From: Sycobia sp. Sy_11 | Lineage: Eukaryota; Arthropoda; Insecta; Hymenoptera; Epichrysomallidae | Length of the DNA: 64,000 nt | Direction: 5' to 3' | NCBI GenBank assembly: GCA_018907035.1 | Contig: JACCIC010000054.1 | Coordinates: 647,001 to 711,000 of the forward strand | In this document: positions 27,401-38,475 of the stretch, in pieces | Numbering within the stretch: position 1 is the first letter of the stretch | Layout: each line of letters opens with the position of its first letter | Program-made: the position numbers and the translations under genes | Notes under the pieces: generated by a model | What the model was told of the DNA's origin: nothing | What the model saw: only the letters and a program-made list of their open reading frames with translations | Database searches by the model: none

Positions 27401-30400
27401 GATTTACGAAAGATATGATTTTATTATTTTTTACCCAAAAATTAATTACGAAAATATCTGAATATAAAGTTCTGGATTTCAGATAGATTTGTACCTAGGA
27501 AAATGTAAAAAGTTAGTTTGATTATAAACTTTTATTCTTTGGATTTCTTTAAGTGATCTGATGGATTTTTGCCAGTACAGGAAACAATTGACTTTGTCAA
27601 TTTGATTTGTCAATTCACTTTGTCAATTGATCTTTTTGAGAAAAGTTGCCATAAGACTACTTATAAACAGGATTGTAATGTACTATTTGTTGAGAGATTT
27701 AAAATTATAAAAATTTAACAAAAGTTTGTTAATTCAATTGAATTATAATATTCAACCAAATGAAAAACAGAAATACAAATGACAAGCGCCTTATAGTATA
27801 GAGGTGACACGAGTAATAAACTGCGCGTCCGCACGGTGCGTTTTTTTATCCTCGCTGTCCCCTTTATCGCAAGTCAAATTTCGAATGTTAAGTACCAATT
27901 GTCAATCGCAGCCAAAACACTCCATACAGCCAAATGGTCGGAGAATTCCGAGGTTGTCATCACATACCTCTTGCAAAATTTTCAAGATTTTCTCAAAACT
28001 AAAATACAATCATCTCATTTGTAAATTTTTCTATCAGAGCACGGATAATTGCTTTGTCGAAACCTAATCATTTCAACCTCTTTTGCAGCACCTCAAGATA
28101 TTCGTCTAGCCAGTACTTGAGTAAGTTATTTGTAAAATCATATAAAAATTAGTTTTCTGAAAAATCCTGATTTTCATGAGTTTTACCCATCATGATACGA
28201 AACATGATACTGTATACCCTTTAGTTGACAATTGTATACAATTTTGTGGCCTATAAAGAAAGTTTACTTGCATTAGTTACTTCGATAATTAATTAATTTC
28301 CAATTCAAATTAATTTAAGATTATAACATATTAAACGTTAGTCGTTAAATAACTCGTCGATAACTTACATATTAATCCAAAATATGTACTTACATATCAA
28401 TCCTAAAGAGTTTTTGTGAAATTATTATGGTACCGTTTTCTCTGAGAAGATCGTATGTACATTTCTTCCTCATACATTATCCCGCGGATATCAGATTATT
28501 TTAAAATGTTGATCATATTATTTTATGCAATCTTAAAGAAATATTTCGTACACTATAATATACCGCTTTATATAATTTTAAACATACATACATGTAATAT
28601 TAAAGTGCCATTATCAAATTACGCAACAACACAACTAAGAAAAACATAATGACATTAAATGATATAGTTATATTCAGTTCATCTAATACATATACACTTA
28701 TATTAATTTACAAGCACAGTTAGAAAATAAATATCTGATTTCTAAATACTAATGTAAGCAATATAGAAATATTTTAACATATACCTAATTAAAAAATATA
28801 TAATAATAATTTAGTGGTGTTGGAGACGATATTATATTTTCAATATAGAAACTATAGCGTAACAATTTTAGGTAGCATATTTTTATTCAGTATGTCGATA
28901 TGTACATTGCTAAATCCATGTATTTGTATTTATTCAATACAAAAGAAGTATATTTCAACAGAAAAATCAAGCACCCCAAAGGGATTAAATTTTCACCACT
29001 TTTACGCTGTTGATCTTGGATCACATTTGAGCGCGAAAACTGAAATATTTCTTACAAATGATATTTAATAAATTTTTTTATACATTCGACGTATACAAAA
29101 ACGCACAAATCTTATTGCTTTGAGGAAAGAACGGATTTAACGTTGAAATTCCATTTTTAAGGTTAGACGTGCATTCTGGATATCTTAGGAATGCACTGTT
29201 AATTCGACAAATACAGATTTTAAAATGGGATTTTCAGTCACAGACGGAACTGATCAAATTTTGATCACTAAATTTGTCGGGTAATTGACATTATTTGATT
29301 TTATCTAATAATATCCTGTAAAGAGTCCAATTTCACTTAAGTTTTCTTAGTTGGATCTATTTTTTCTTCGTCACCTTCAACAGCTAATGTACAATGTTTG
29401 CGTTATAACAAGCCTACCGCCCCCGTTAGGACTTCAAATCTAGAATAATATTGGGTCCAAAACGATGATGAAGACGTTGCTGAACATATATAATATAAAT
29501 AATAAATAGGTTTATTTTTTATCATAACTAATTTAAAATAAATGCAGTCTTAAATAGTGTATTTAAAAAGTATGTTTAACCGAACGAACAAAGTAAATAT
29601 AATCAAATCTTTTTCTGAATTTTGTACATGAATAAGATATTAACTGGCTTTGAGACTATTAACTCGCTTTACGAAAGGCCAAGTCTGTCGGAGTTAATAA
29701 CACAGATCTGCAAAATAAGAGGTTGTGATTGTTGTAGACTCATTGAGGCTCATTTGCGAAGTAATTTTTTGCCTAGAATTCGAATCCAAAATCTGAATTT
29801 ATCTACCAAGTCGGTTTTTTTTAGATATTCTCAACTAAAAGTACTATCCTCAAAAAAGACGATCCTTATACTTTAAAAAATGTATAGATTGATGCAAAGA
29901 AATTCTACTAACTTACTACATATCAAGCTGGATTTATGAAGCAATGAGAGAATCCTCTTGATAACAATACTGCTTGTTTCGAGTACCCCGTTGAAAATTA
30001 TCCCAAGCTAAGATGCAAAGATAAAAGAAGGCGTATTTTGTAAGTCCTGAGTTCGCGATCAAATGAAAAGAACTGATTTCGAAAAGGTTATGTTTGTAAC
30101 GAAAAAAACCTAGATAAGTTTCGAAGTTCTGAACGGCTTGCTGGATAAAATAAGGGTTGTAATAATCAAAAGTTGATAAGTGGAATGCTGAGAAGGTCCA
30201 AAGCAGATGTTAAGGAAATGCGGAATAAACGCTTTTATTAAGACATCGCAGAAATCGAAAGACTTTATCATGGAAAATGATTGTCAGCTACGATACATGA
30301 TTATTTCTGATAACTTCAAAGCGATGGACTACATAAACAATATAAAAGGCGATCTTGCACAACATCTCCCGAATAAAAGCAAAAGAGATTTCATAAAAGT

Positions 30401-30500
30401 CAAGAAAAGTAAATATACTTTATAACACTCATACGCTTAAAAAATTAGTGCTCAACTACAAAAAATATTGCTTTTGTCTAGGATTATAGTGTTGTAGATT
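24500..30500. other. Intergenic region between the two repeat-protein genes
   Basis: Mostly very AT-rich. A candidate last exon of the upstream gene starts at 25472. A GC-richer patch at 27800-28080 and a stretch at 29620-30430 have short open frames, none recognisable; the latter may be decayed transposon sequence. Triplicated TTTGTCAATT occurs at about 27590-27625. No RNA gene was seen. Confidence 0.45.
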
Positions 30501-30549
30501 AAAGGGCTCGAGAATTCAGAAACTTAGTATATTACTTTAATCCAATTGA

Positions 30550-31560
30550 AAAGTGACTTTTCTTATATTTTCCAAATATTTACTTATTTTTCCAAATGAG
30601 TTTCATCTCCTTGAAAGTAATCCCCTCCTGCTGAAATACAGTCATGCCATCGAATGTTTTCGTCATCATAGTACTTGGCAAAGTTCTACGTCGGAATGTC
30701 CTCAAAAGCACGTAGCGATTCGATTCTCATCTGCTCAATCGAGTCAAAACAGTGCCCCTGAACGGTCTTTTGAGTTTATTGAATAGCCAGAAATCATACG
30801 GAGCCAATTTAAGCGAATGAGTTAGTTGTGGAACCATTTCCGTAAAATTTTTGGCGAAATAATCGTGAACAACCAAAGCTGTGTGAGATAGCGTATTATC
30901 GTCATTTAAAAGCCATGAGTTGTTTTGCCATAGCTCCGACCATTTTTCGAGCAGCTGTATGCACACGATGCATAACACTGAGATAATATTCTTTGGTAAC
31001 TGTTTGGCCTGTCGGAAGGATTTACAATGCACTACACCATAATAATCCAAGAAAATTTTTACAATGATCTTGAGTTTTGAGCAACTTTAGAGTAGTTTTT
31101 TCGGGCTTGTCTCGACTTTGGTCCGATTTTCACTCGATTGATCAGTTGCTTTGAGGTCGTAAGCAAAGATCCAAGTCTTATGTACTTTAATTATGCGTTC
31201 CATAATCGTCTTATAATACGAAATCGTCTCTTTGCAGATATTAACAGTGCGTTTTTTTTTAAAAAATTGAGTACTTTTGGTACCAATTGGGACTTGAGTT
31301 GTCTTAGATCCAAAATATTAGTCACGATGGTTTGAACTGATCCAAATGAAATTCCCACAACATCGACAAGGTGTTTAATTGTTAGTCAACGATTTGGAGG
31401 CACAGGTTCTTTGACATGCTTGATGTGAGGATCATCAGTTGATGCTTTTGGCCGATTGTGAAATATTTTTTGAAGACAGTGTCTGATCCCCAAAGACTTT
31501 TCGCAGCATCCTCAATGTTTCCACAGTTAAAATTCCATTCTAGAAACAAAATTTAATGTA
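30550..31560 (-). pseudogene. Decayed mariner transposase (copy A)
   Basis: The minus strand carries mariner transposase blocks in shifting frames. An N-terminal helix-turn-helix part reads TIKHLVDVVGISFGSVQTIV (about 31310-31395). The first catalytic Asp is in FAYDL (about 31160). The second is in NDDNTLSH (about 30895). The third, exactly 34 residues later, is in APYDFWLF (about 30795). This is the D,D34D spacing of the mariner family. Stops and frameshifts make it inactive. Clear terminal inverted repeats and a TA duplication were not found, so the element ends are undefined. Confidence 0.85.
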
Positions 31561-31599
31561 ACTCCTTTGTTAAATAAACCCAGATATAGGAAAAATTAC

Positions 31600-32460
31600 C
31601 TTATTCACTTTTAGTACCTCTCAAAACGAAGCGTCTCTCAAGGACCAATGAGTATTTAGACGTGAAGTCTGGCACAAAAAGATGTCACTAATAGTACTTT
31701 CAATTTAGGAAAAAAATTACCCAATGGAAAAACTCAAGAAATGTAAATTAGACATTCATCTATGTTCGTGATTACAGCAGTAGCATAATATACTTGATTT
31801 CAATCAACAATTTCTCAATAAAAAAAAAGATATCTTGAATCCTAAATATGATTTTTAAAGGCTAAAATTAGATCTTTCAGATAGATTTTCTTGTGTTTAT
31901 ATATCATGACATGGCCTTTATTGCTCTTTTTGATCAGGCTTTCTGAGAAACCTGGCGAACAAATTCTGATTCCGTATTCGAATTCTACGCAGAAAATTGC
32001 ATCGGAAATGAACCTCACTTGTTCAATAACAAAACCATGTAAACCCGGATAATGCATCGTTATTTTTGCAAATATTATAAGGCTTATTATTGTTTTGCAT
32101 TCTCTGCTGTATTATATACTAAAAATTTTAAAAGAAGTATTACAGAGTAAAACAAACTTTAACACAAACATAAATAATAATTATTCTAGACTTTTATCAA
32201 TATAAAATTATTATATTTATAAAATCTAGTTATAATATTAACGAATTGTAAACTATGTAAATCTTTCTGTAAAAACTCAGACTATAATCTTTTTATTTTT
32301 ATTAATTTATTTATTGTTTGTGTTGATTTTTCTAAAATATAAATTTTCTTATTCACCGTTCCTAACTGTATGAAAGATTTAATGCTTGCTCTAACTTCTA
32401 AGAATCGTGTACATAAAAATTATATTCATATTGAAGTTCTAAAATGAAAAACAATCACGT
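31600..32460. other. Intergenic, upstream flank of the second repeat gene
   Basis: A minus-strand frame at 31842-32057 (71 residues) has moderate protein character but no recognisable family. The rest is AT-rich with no assigned feature. Confidence 0.4.
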
Positions 32461-32474
32461 ACAATAGGCAATAG

Positions 32475-32486
32475 TATATATATATT
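32475..32486 (+). promoter_or_regulatory. Candidate TATA box of the second repeat gene
   Basis: A TATATATATATT run lies about 80-90 bases before the ATG at 32566, the same order of distance as the TATA box of the paralogue. No convincing initiator is visible, so this is tentative. Confidence 0.4.
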
Positions 32487-32565
32487 CGTGTAGTTTTCTG
32501 AATAATTAAAAATTTCAAAGGCACCACTTCACTAACAAAAACTAAGTAATAAGAAGAAACTTAAA

Positions 32566-35500
32566 ATGCAAGGTAAATTTTCAATTTTTATTCAATTATA
32601 TAACAGCAGATAATTTTTTTAGTCAAAAGTAGTGAAAATATTTTAATAAACGATAGGTTATAATAAAGTAAAGACCAGCGACAAGATTTAAAATTCTTAG
32701 CTTAATCATTTCGCTTCAGTTAAGAGATTTGTTTATAATTTTATATTATTGAATGACTGCTTCATGATCTAATCTATGAGATTAGGTTAATTATCAAAAC
32801 AGAACTAAGAAAATTAACTTAAAATTAATAACATTCATAAATCATTCTAAACGTACATTTTGCACCAAGTAAAACTTTAGAACAAAAAGTTTCGGAACTG
32901 CTGGATAAAGTGCTTCTTACAGAGCCAAATAGTGCTGCCTGCAAGCATATATGTATATTTTTTAAAAAATATCATTTGTATATATAAGATGAATATAAAT
33001 ATAGTGCCAACTTGATGGCAGAATAGCTTTTCATTAAGGTTCAAACATGCCTTAACAAATAAAAAAAAAATTAATTAAAAAGTATAGCAAAATTTTAAAT
33101 TTCACCATGTAAAATATATTGTATAAACTATATTCCATAACATTTAAATACAATTAGGAAATTGTATTTCATATTAATAGTATTTATTTATTTTATCAAC
33201 AAGACATTCTGTATAAAGAGATTAACAATCAAATAAATACAAACCATTATCAATAACCAATAAAAATATTCATTGTAACTTTTCAGCGGTTATATTTTTG
33301 TTATTGTTGTTAAATACAAGAATAACTATTGGAGTCGTGCGGGAGTCGTTGTCAGTACTTCCGCATTTTCCCTCAGACGATCAAGATCCACATCTAGAAT
33401 CACCTCTGCATAACGACAAGAAAGGTAAAAGTCCATTTATATCGACTGAGAATATATTACAAAATAGTCTAAGTAGGGATGAGGACTCTGCGGTTGCCAC
33501 TTCAGAGTTTTTGCCAGACTACGAAGGACAGCAACCATCTCCTCCTCAGCATAATGACCAGAAAGGTAGTAGACCAGCTTCATGGTCACAAATTAATTTT
33601 CAAAATAATCATCTATCGAAAGATGCGTCACCTGTACAAACTTTACATTTGTCCCCTGACTATGAAGGTCCTCAACCAGGTTCCCCTCATCATAACGACA
33701 AGAAAGGTAAAAGTCCAGCTATATCGTCTGAGACTATGTTACATAATAATCTAAGTGGGGATGAGGACTCGGCGGCTGCCACTGCAGAGTTTTTCCCAGA
33801 CTACGAAGGTCAGCAACCATCTCCTCCTCAGCATAATGACAAGAAAGGTAGTAAACCAGCTTCATGGTCAAAAATTAATTTACAAAATAATCATCTATCG
33901 AAAGATGCGTCACCTGTACAAACTTTACATTTGTCCCCTGACTATGAAGGTCCTCAACCAGGTTCCCCTCATCATAACGACAAGAAAGGTAAAAGTCCAG
34001 CTATATCGTCTGAGACTATGTTACATAATAATCTAAGTGGGGATGAGGACTCGGCGGCTGCCACTGCAGAGTTTTTCCCAGACTACGAAGGTCAGCAACC
34101 ATCTCCTCCTCAGCATAATGACAAGAAAGGTAGTAAACCAGCTTCATGGTCAAAAATTAATTTACAAAATAATCATCTATCGAAAGATGCGTCACCTGTA
34201 CAAACTTTACATTTGTCCCCTGACTATGAAGGTCCTCAACCAGGTTCCCCTCATCATAACGACAAGAAAGGTAAAAGTCCAGCTATATCGTCTGAGACTA
34301 TGTTACATAATAATCTAAGTGGGGATGAGGACTCGGCGGCTGCCACTGCAGAGTTTTTCCCAGACTACGAAGGTCAGAAACCATCTCCTCCTCAGCATAA
34401 TGACAAGAAAGGTAGTAAACCAGCTTCATGGTCAAAAATTAATTTACAAAATAATCATCTATCGAAAGATGCGTCACCTGTACAAACTTTACATTTGTCC
34501 CCTGACTATGAAGGTCCTCAACCAGGTTACCCTCATCATAACGACAAGAAAGGTCACAGCTTGTCTACATGGTTAATGAATATTTTGCAAAATAGACTGT
34601 TTTCGGACAAGCACATTCCCATTGCAAATGTAAACTTTTTCCCAGACTACGAAAGTCATCACCTATCTCCTCCTCAGCATAATGACAAGAAAGGTTGTAG
34701 ACCAACTACATCGTCACAAATTAATTTACAAAATTGTCATCTATCGAAAGGTGCATCAACTGTACAAGATTTACATTTGTCACTACCTTCAAGGATTCAA
34801 AATAATTTACAAAAGAATCAGCTTTCTAAAAAGAAGTCTATCATTGGAATTTTAGCTTTCTTTAGAGACTATGAAGCTCTTTACCCAGGCCCTGTTCAAC
34901 GTCAGGAAAAGAAAAGTCAAGGCTTATTTACATGGTTAATCAATATCTTAAAAAATAGACTGTTTGCAGACGAGGACATTCCCATTGCAAACGTAGACTT
35001 TTTCCCAAACTACGAAAGTCGTCAGCTATCTCAACAGAATGTGAACAAAGATAATAGATTACATTCATGGTCTCAGAATGAGTTACAATACAATCAGCTT
35101 TCTGAAGAGAACTCTACCATAAAAACTACAGATTATTTCTTAGACTACGAAGGTCATCAACCAAGCCTTCCTGATCATAACGACAAAAAAAATAATAGTC
35201 CAGCTTTATGGTCTGATAATATCTTAAAAAATGGCTTGTTTTGGGAAGAACAGTCTCCAAATACAATTCCACCTTTCTTCCCAGACTATGAAAGTCCTCA
35301 CCCAGGCCCCCCTCAGCATAACTACAAGAAAGGAAAAACTCCAACTTCGTGGTCTCAGACTAATTTAAGAAACAATCAGCTTTCTAAATATATTTCGTCC
35401 ATAAAATCTCCACCTTTTTCCCCAGACTACGAAGGATCTCACCCAGGTATCCCTCAGCATAACGACAGGAAAGGTAAAAGCCCATCTTCAGGGTCTGAGA

Positions 35501-38200
35501 ATATGATCCAAAATCGCTTGTTTTGGAAAGAGCACTCTCCATATGCAAGTGTAGGTTTCTTCCCGGACTATGAAGGTACTCACCCACATCCGCCTCACCA
35601 TGACGAGAAGAAAGGCAGTGGACCACCTTCGAGGTTTCAGAATATTTTACAAAATAATCCCCTTTCTGAAGAGGAGTCTCGGATTGCGACTGTCACTTTC
35701 TTCCCAGACTATGAAGGTAATCATCCACATCCTCCTCAGCATAACGAGAAGAAAGGCAGTGGACCACCTTCGACGTTTCAGGATATTTTACAAAATAATC
35801 CCCTTTCTGAAGACAAGTCTCGGATTGCGACTGTCGCTTTCTTCCCAGACTATGAAGGTTCTCACCCACATCCGCCTCACCATGACGAGAAGAAAGGCAG
35901 TGGACCACCTTCGAGGTTTCAGAATATTTTACAAAATAATAAGCTTTCTGAAGAGGAGTCTCGGATTGCGACTGTCGCTTTCTTCCCAGACTATGAAGGT
36001 AATCATCCACATCCTCCTCAGCATAACGAGAAGAAAGGCAGTGGACCACCTTCGACGTTTCAGTATATTTTAGAAAATAATCCCCTTTCTGAAGAGGAGT
36101 CTCGGATTGCGACTGTCGCTTTCTTCCCAGACTATGAAGGTAATCATCCACATCCTCCTCAGCATAACGAGAAGAAAGGCAGTGGACCACCTTCGACGTT
36201 TCAGGATATTTTACAAAATAATCCCCTTTCTGAAGAGAAGTCTCGGATTGCGACTGTCGCTTTCTTCCCAGACTATGAAGGTAATCATCCACATCCTCCT
36301 CAGCATAACGAGAAGAAAGGCAGTGGACCACCTTCGACGTTTCAGGTTATTTTACAAAATAATCAGCTTTCTGAAGAGGAGTCTCGGATTGCGACTGTCG
36401 CTTTCTTCCCAGACTATGAAGGTAATCATCCACATCCTCCTCAGCATAACGAGAAACGTACCTCCTCAGCATAACGAGAAGAAAGGCAGTGGACCACCTT
36501 CGACGTTTCAGGATATTTTACAAAATAATCCCCTTTCTGAAGAGAAGTCTCGGATTGCGACTGTCGCTTTCTTCCCAGACTATGAAGGTAATCATCCACA
36601 TCCTCCTCAGCATAACGAGAAGAAAGGCAGTGGACCACCTTCGACGTTTCAGGTTATTTTACAAAATAATCAGCTTTCTGAAGAGGAGTCTCGGATTGCG
36701 ACTGTCGCTTTCTTCCCAGACTATGAAGGTAATCATCCACATCCTCCTCAGCATAACGAGAAGAAAGGCAGTGGACCACCTTCGAGGTTTCAGAATATTT
36801 TACAAAATAATAAGCTTTCTGAAGAGGAGTCTCGGATTGCGACTGTCGCTTTCTTCCCAGACTATGAAGGTAATCATCCACATCCTCCTCAGCATAACGA
36901 GAAGAAAGGCAGTGGACCACCTTCGACGTTTCAGTATATTTTACAAAATAATCCCCTTTCTGAAGAGAAGTCTCGGATTGCGACTGTCGCTTTCTTCCCA
37001 GACTATGAAGGTAATCATCCACATCCTCCTCAGCATAACGAGAAGAAAGGCAGTGGACCACCTTCGACGTTTCAGGATATTTTACAAAATAATCCCCTTT
37101 CTGAAGAGAAGTCTCGGATTGCGACTGTCGCTTTCTTCCCAGACTATGAAGGTTCTCACCCACATCCGCCTCACCATGACGAAAAGAAAGGCAGTGGACC
37201 ACCTTCGAGGTTTCAGAATATTTTACAAAATAATCAGCTTTCTGAACAGGAGTCTCCGATTGCTACTGTCGCTTTCTTCCCAGACTATGAAGGTAATCAT
37301 CCACATCCTCCTCAGCATAACAAGAATAAAGGCAGTGGACCATCTTCGACGTTTCAAGATATTTTACAAAATAATCTCCTTTCTGAAGAGGAATCTCGTA
37401 TAGGAACTGTAGTATTTTTCCCGGAATATGAAGGTACTCACCCACATCCACCTCACCATGATCAGAAGAAAGGCAGTGGACCACCTTCGACGTTTCAGGA
37501 TATTTTACAAAATAATCCCCTTTCTGAAGAGAAGTCTCGGATTGCGACTGTCACTTTCTTCCCAGACTATGAAGGTAATCATCCACATCCTCCTCAGCAT
37601 AACGAGAAGAAAGGTAGTGGACCACCTTCGACATTTCAAGATATTTTGCAAAATAATCCCCTTTCTGAAGAGAAGTCTCGGATTGCGACTGTCACTTTCT
37701 TACCAGACTATGAAGGTAATCATCCACATCCTCAGCATAACGAGAAGAAAAGCAGTGGACCACCTTCGAAATTTCAGAATATTTTACAAAATAATCCCCT
37801 ATCTGAAGAGGAGTCTCATATAGAAACTGTAGTATTCTTCCCAGACTATGATGGTAATCATCCACATCCTCCGCAGCATAACGAGAAGAAAGGCAGTGGA
37901 CCACCTTCGACGTTTCAGGATATTTTACAAAATAATCCCCTTTCTGATGAGGAGTCTCCGATTGCGACTGTCGCTTTCTTCCCAGACTATGAAGGTAATC
38001 ATCCACGTCCTCCTCAGCATAACAAGAAGAAAGGCAGTGGACCACCTTCGAGGTTTCAGAATATTTTACAAAATAATCAGCTTTCTGAAGAGGAGTCTCG
38101 GATTACAACGGTATCGTTTTTCCCGGACTATGAAGGTGTTCACACTAGACCTCCTCAGAATAGCGACAAAAAGGGTAGTGGACCGCCTTCAAGGTCTTAG
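32566..38200 (+). CDS. Secreted tandem-repeat protein (PDYEG/HPPQHN/KKG repeats), family not recognised (paralogue 2)
   Basis: Exon 1 is 32566-32572 (ATG CAA G), donor GTAAAT. Exon 2 starts at 33287 after ACTTTTCAG and completes a signal peptide MQAVIFLLLLLNTRITIGVV. The rest is repeats: a 94-residue (282-bp) double unit four times from about 33473, diverged units to about 35550, then about eighteen 47-residue (141-bp) units. Each unit carries (F/S)PDYEG, a Pro/His run such as HPHPPQHN, KKG or a variant, a helix-like LQNN-x-LS block and an acidic stretch. The frame is broken at 36436-36474: a 307-bp segment is duplicated out of frame and the upstream frame stops at 36472-36474. Without the extra copy the ORF would run to TAG at 38198-38200 (about 1537 residues). 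Polyadenylation signals follow at 38549. Lys-Lys in most units could be cleavage sites and DYE could be sulfated; both are inference. Confidence 0.8.
32573..33286 (+). other. Phase-1 intron 1 of paralogue 2
   Basis: 714 bp, GTAAAT donor and CTTTTCAG acceptor. It splits the third codon after its first base, exactly as in the paralogue at 20706-21449. Confidence 0.75.
33473..34576 (+). repeat. 282-bp higher-order coding repeat, four copies
   Basis: Copies start near 33473, 33755, 34037 and 34319. Copies 2 and 3 appear identical in more than one reading frame, implying near-complete nucleotide identity. Copy 1 differs at several sites. Copy 4 has a Q-to-K change (about 34378) and diverges after about 34555. 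Each holds two related 47-residue subunits. Confidence 0.9.
35555..38200 (+). repeat. 141-bp coding minisatellite array
   Basis: About eighteen tandem units with a few alternating variants (FQD/FQN/FQV/FQY, NNP/NNQ/NNK, HPPQHN/HPPHHD). One unit lacks a single Pro codon (about 37730). Long open frames appear on other frames and the opposite strand only because the period is a multiple of three. Confidence 0.95.
36154..36460 (+). repeat. 307-bp exact out-of-frame duplication inside the repeat gene
   Basis: The sequence from 36154 is repeated from 36461 with no difference I can see for about 300 bases. The offset is 2 x 141 + 25. The join leaves a partial unit (36436-36460, ending AAACGTA) that shifts the frame. 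Removing one copy restores phase, so either an assembly join error or a real slippage event is likely. Confidence 0.85.
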
Positions 38201-38475
38201 CATAATTTACATAACAATTAGCTTTCTCTCCTCAGAAGAATGAGAAGCAAAGTAGTAAATCGCTTTCACGATTTCAGATTAATTTACATAATAATCAGCT
38301 TTGTGAAACGGCGCCTACGATCGTGACTGTAGTATTTCACCTGACTATGAAAGTGGTAACTGAATTCCTCACAGCATAACGAGAAGAATGGTAGTGGACT
38401 ACCTTCAAGGACTCAGAATACTTAGAAAGTGAATCAGCTTTCAAAAGATGAGTCAGCTAGAGAGCCTTCTCCCTT
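38201..38475 (+). pseudogene. Degenerate 141-bp repeat units past the stop codon
   Basis: Sequence after the TAG still aligns to the repeat (for example CTTTCTCCTCAGAAGAATG and CCTCACAGCATAACGAGAAG) with substitutions and indels. Two CAG codons have become TAG, at 38198 (the present stop) and about 38218. The protein was probably once longer. Confidence 0.75.

Noticed and set aside
24357..29430. TTTTCAGTCACAGAC at 29230 resembling 24360, and CCCCCGTTA(A/G)GA(A/C)TT at 25565 resembling 29420, considered as relics of a third repeat-gene paralogue
   Set aside because: Similarity does not extend beyond 10-15 bases and the spacing differs greatly; no HPPHH-type sequence lies between.
35126..38045. 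Long open frames on the minus strand and in other + frames across the repeat gene (up to about 300 codons)
   Set aside because: They follow from a repeat period divisible by three: any frame open in one unit stays open in all. Only the secreted-protein frame has a signal peptide and splice signals.
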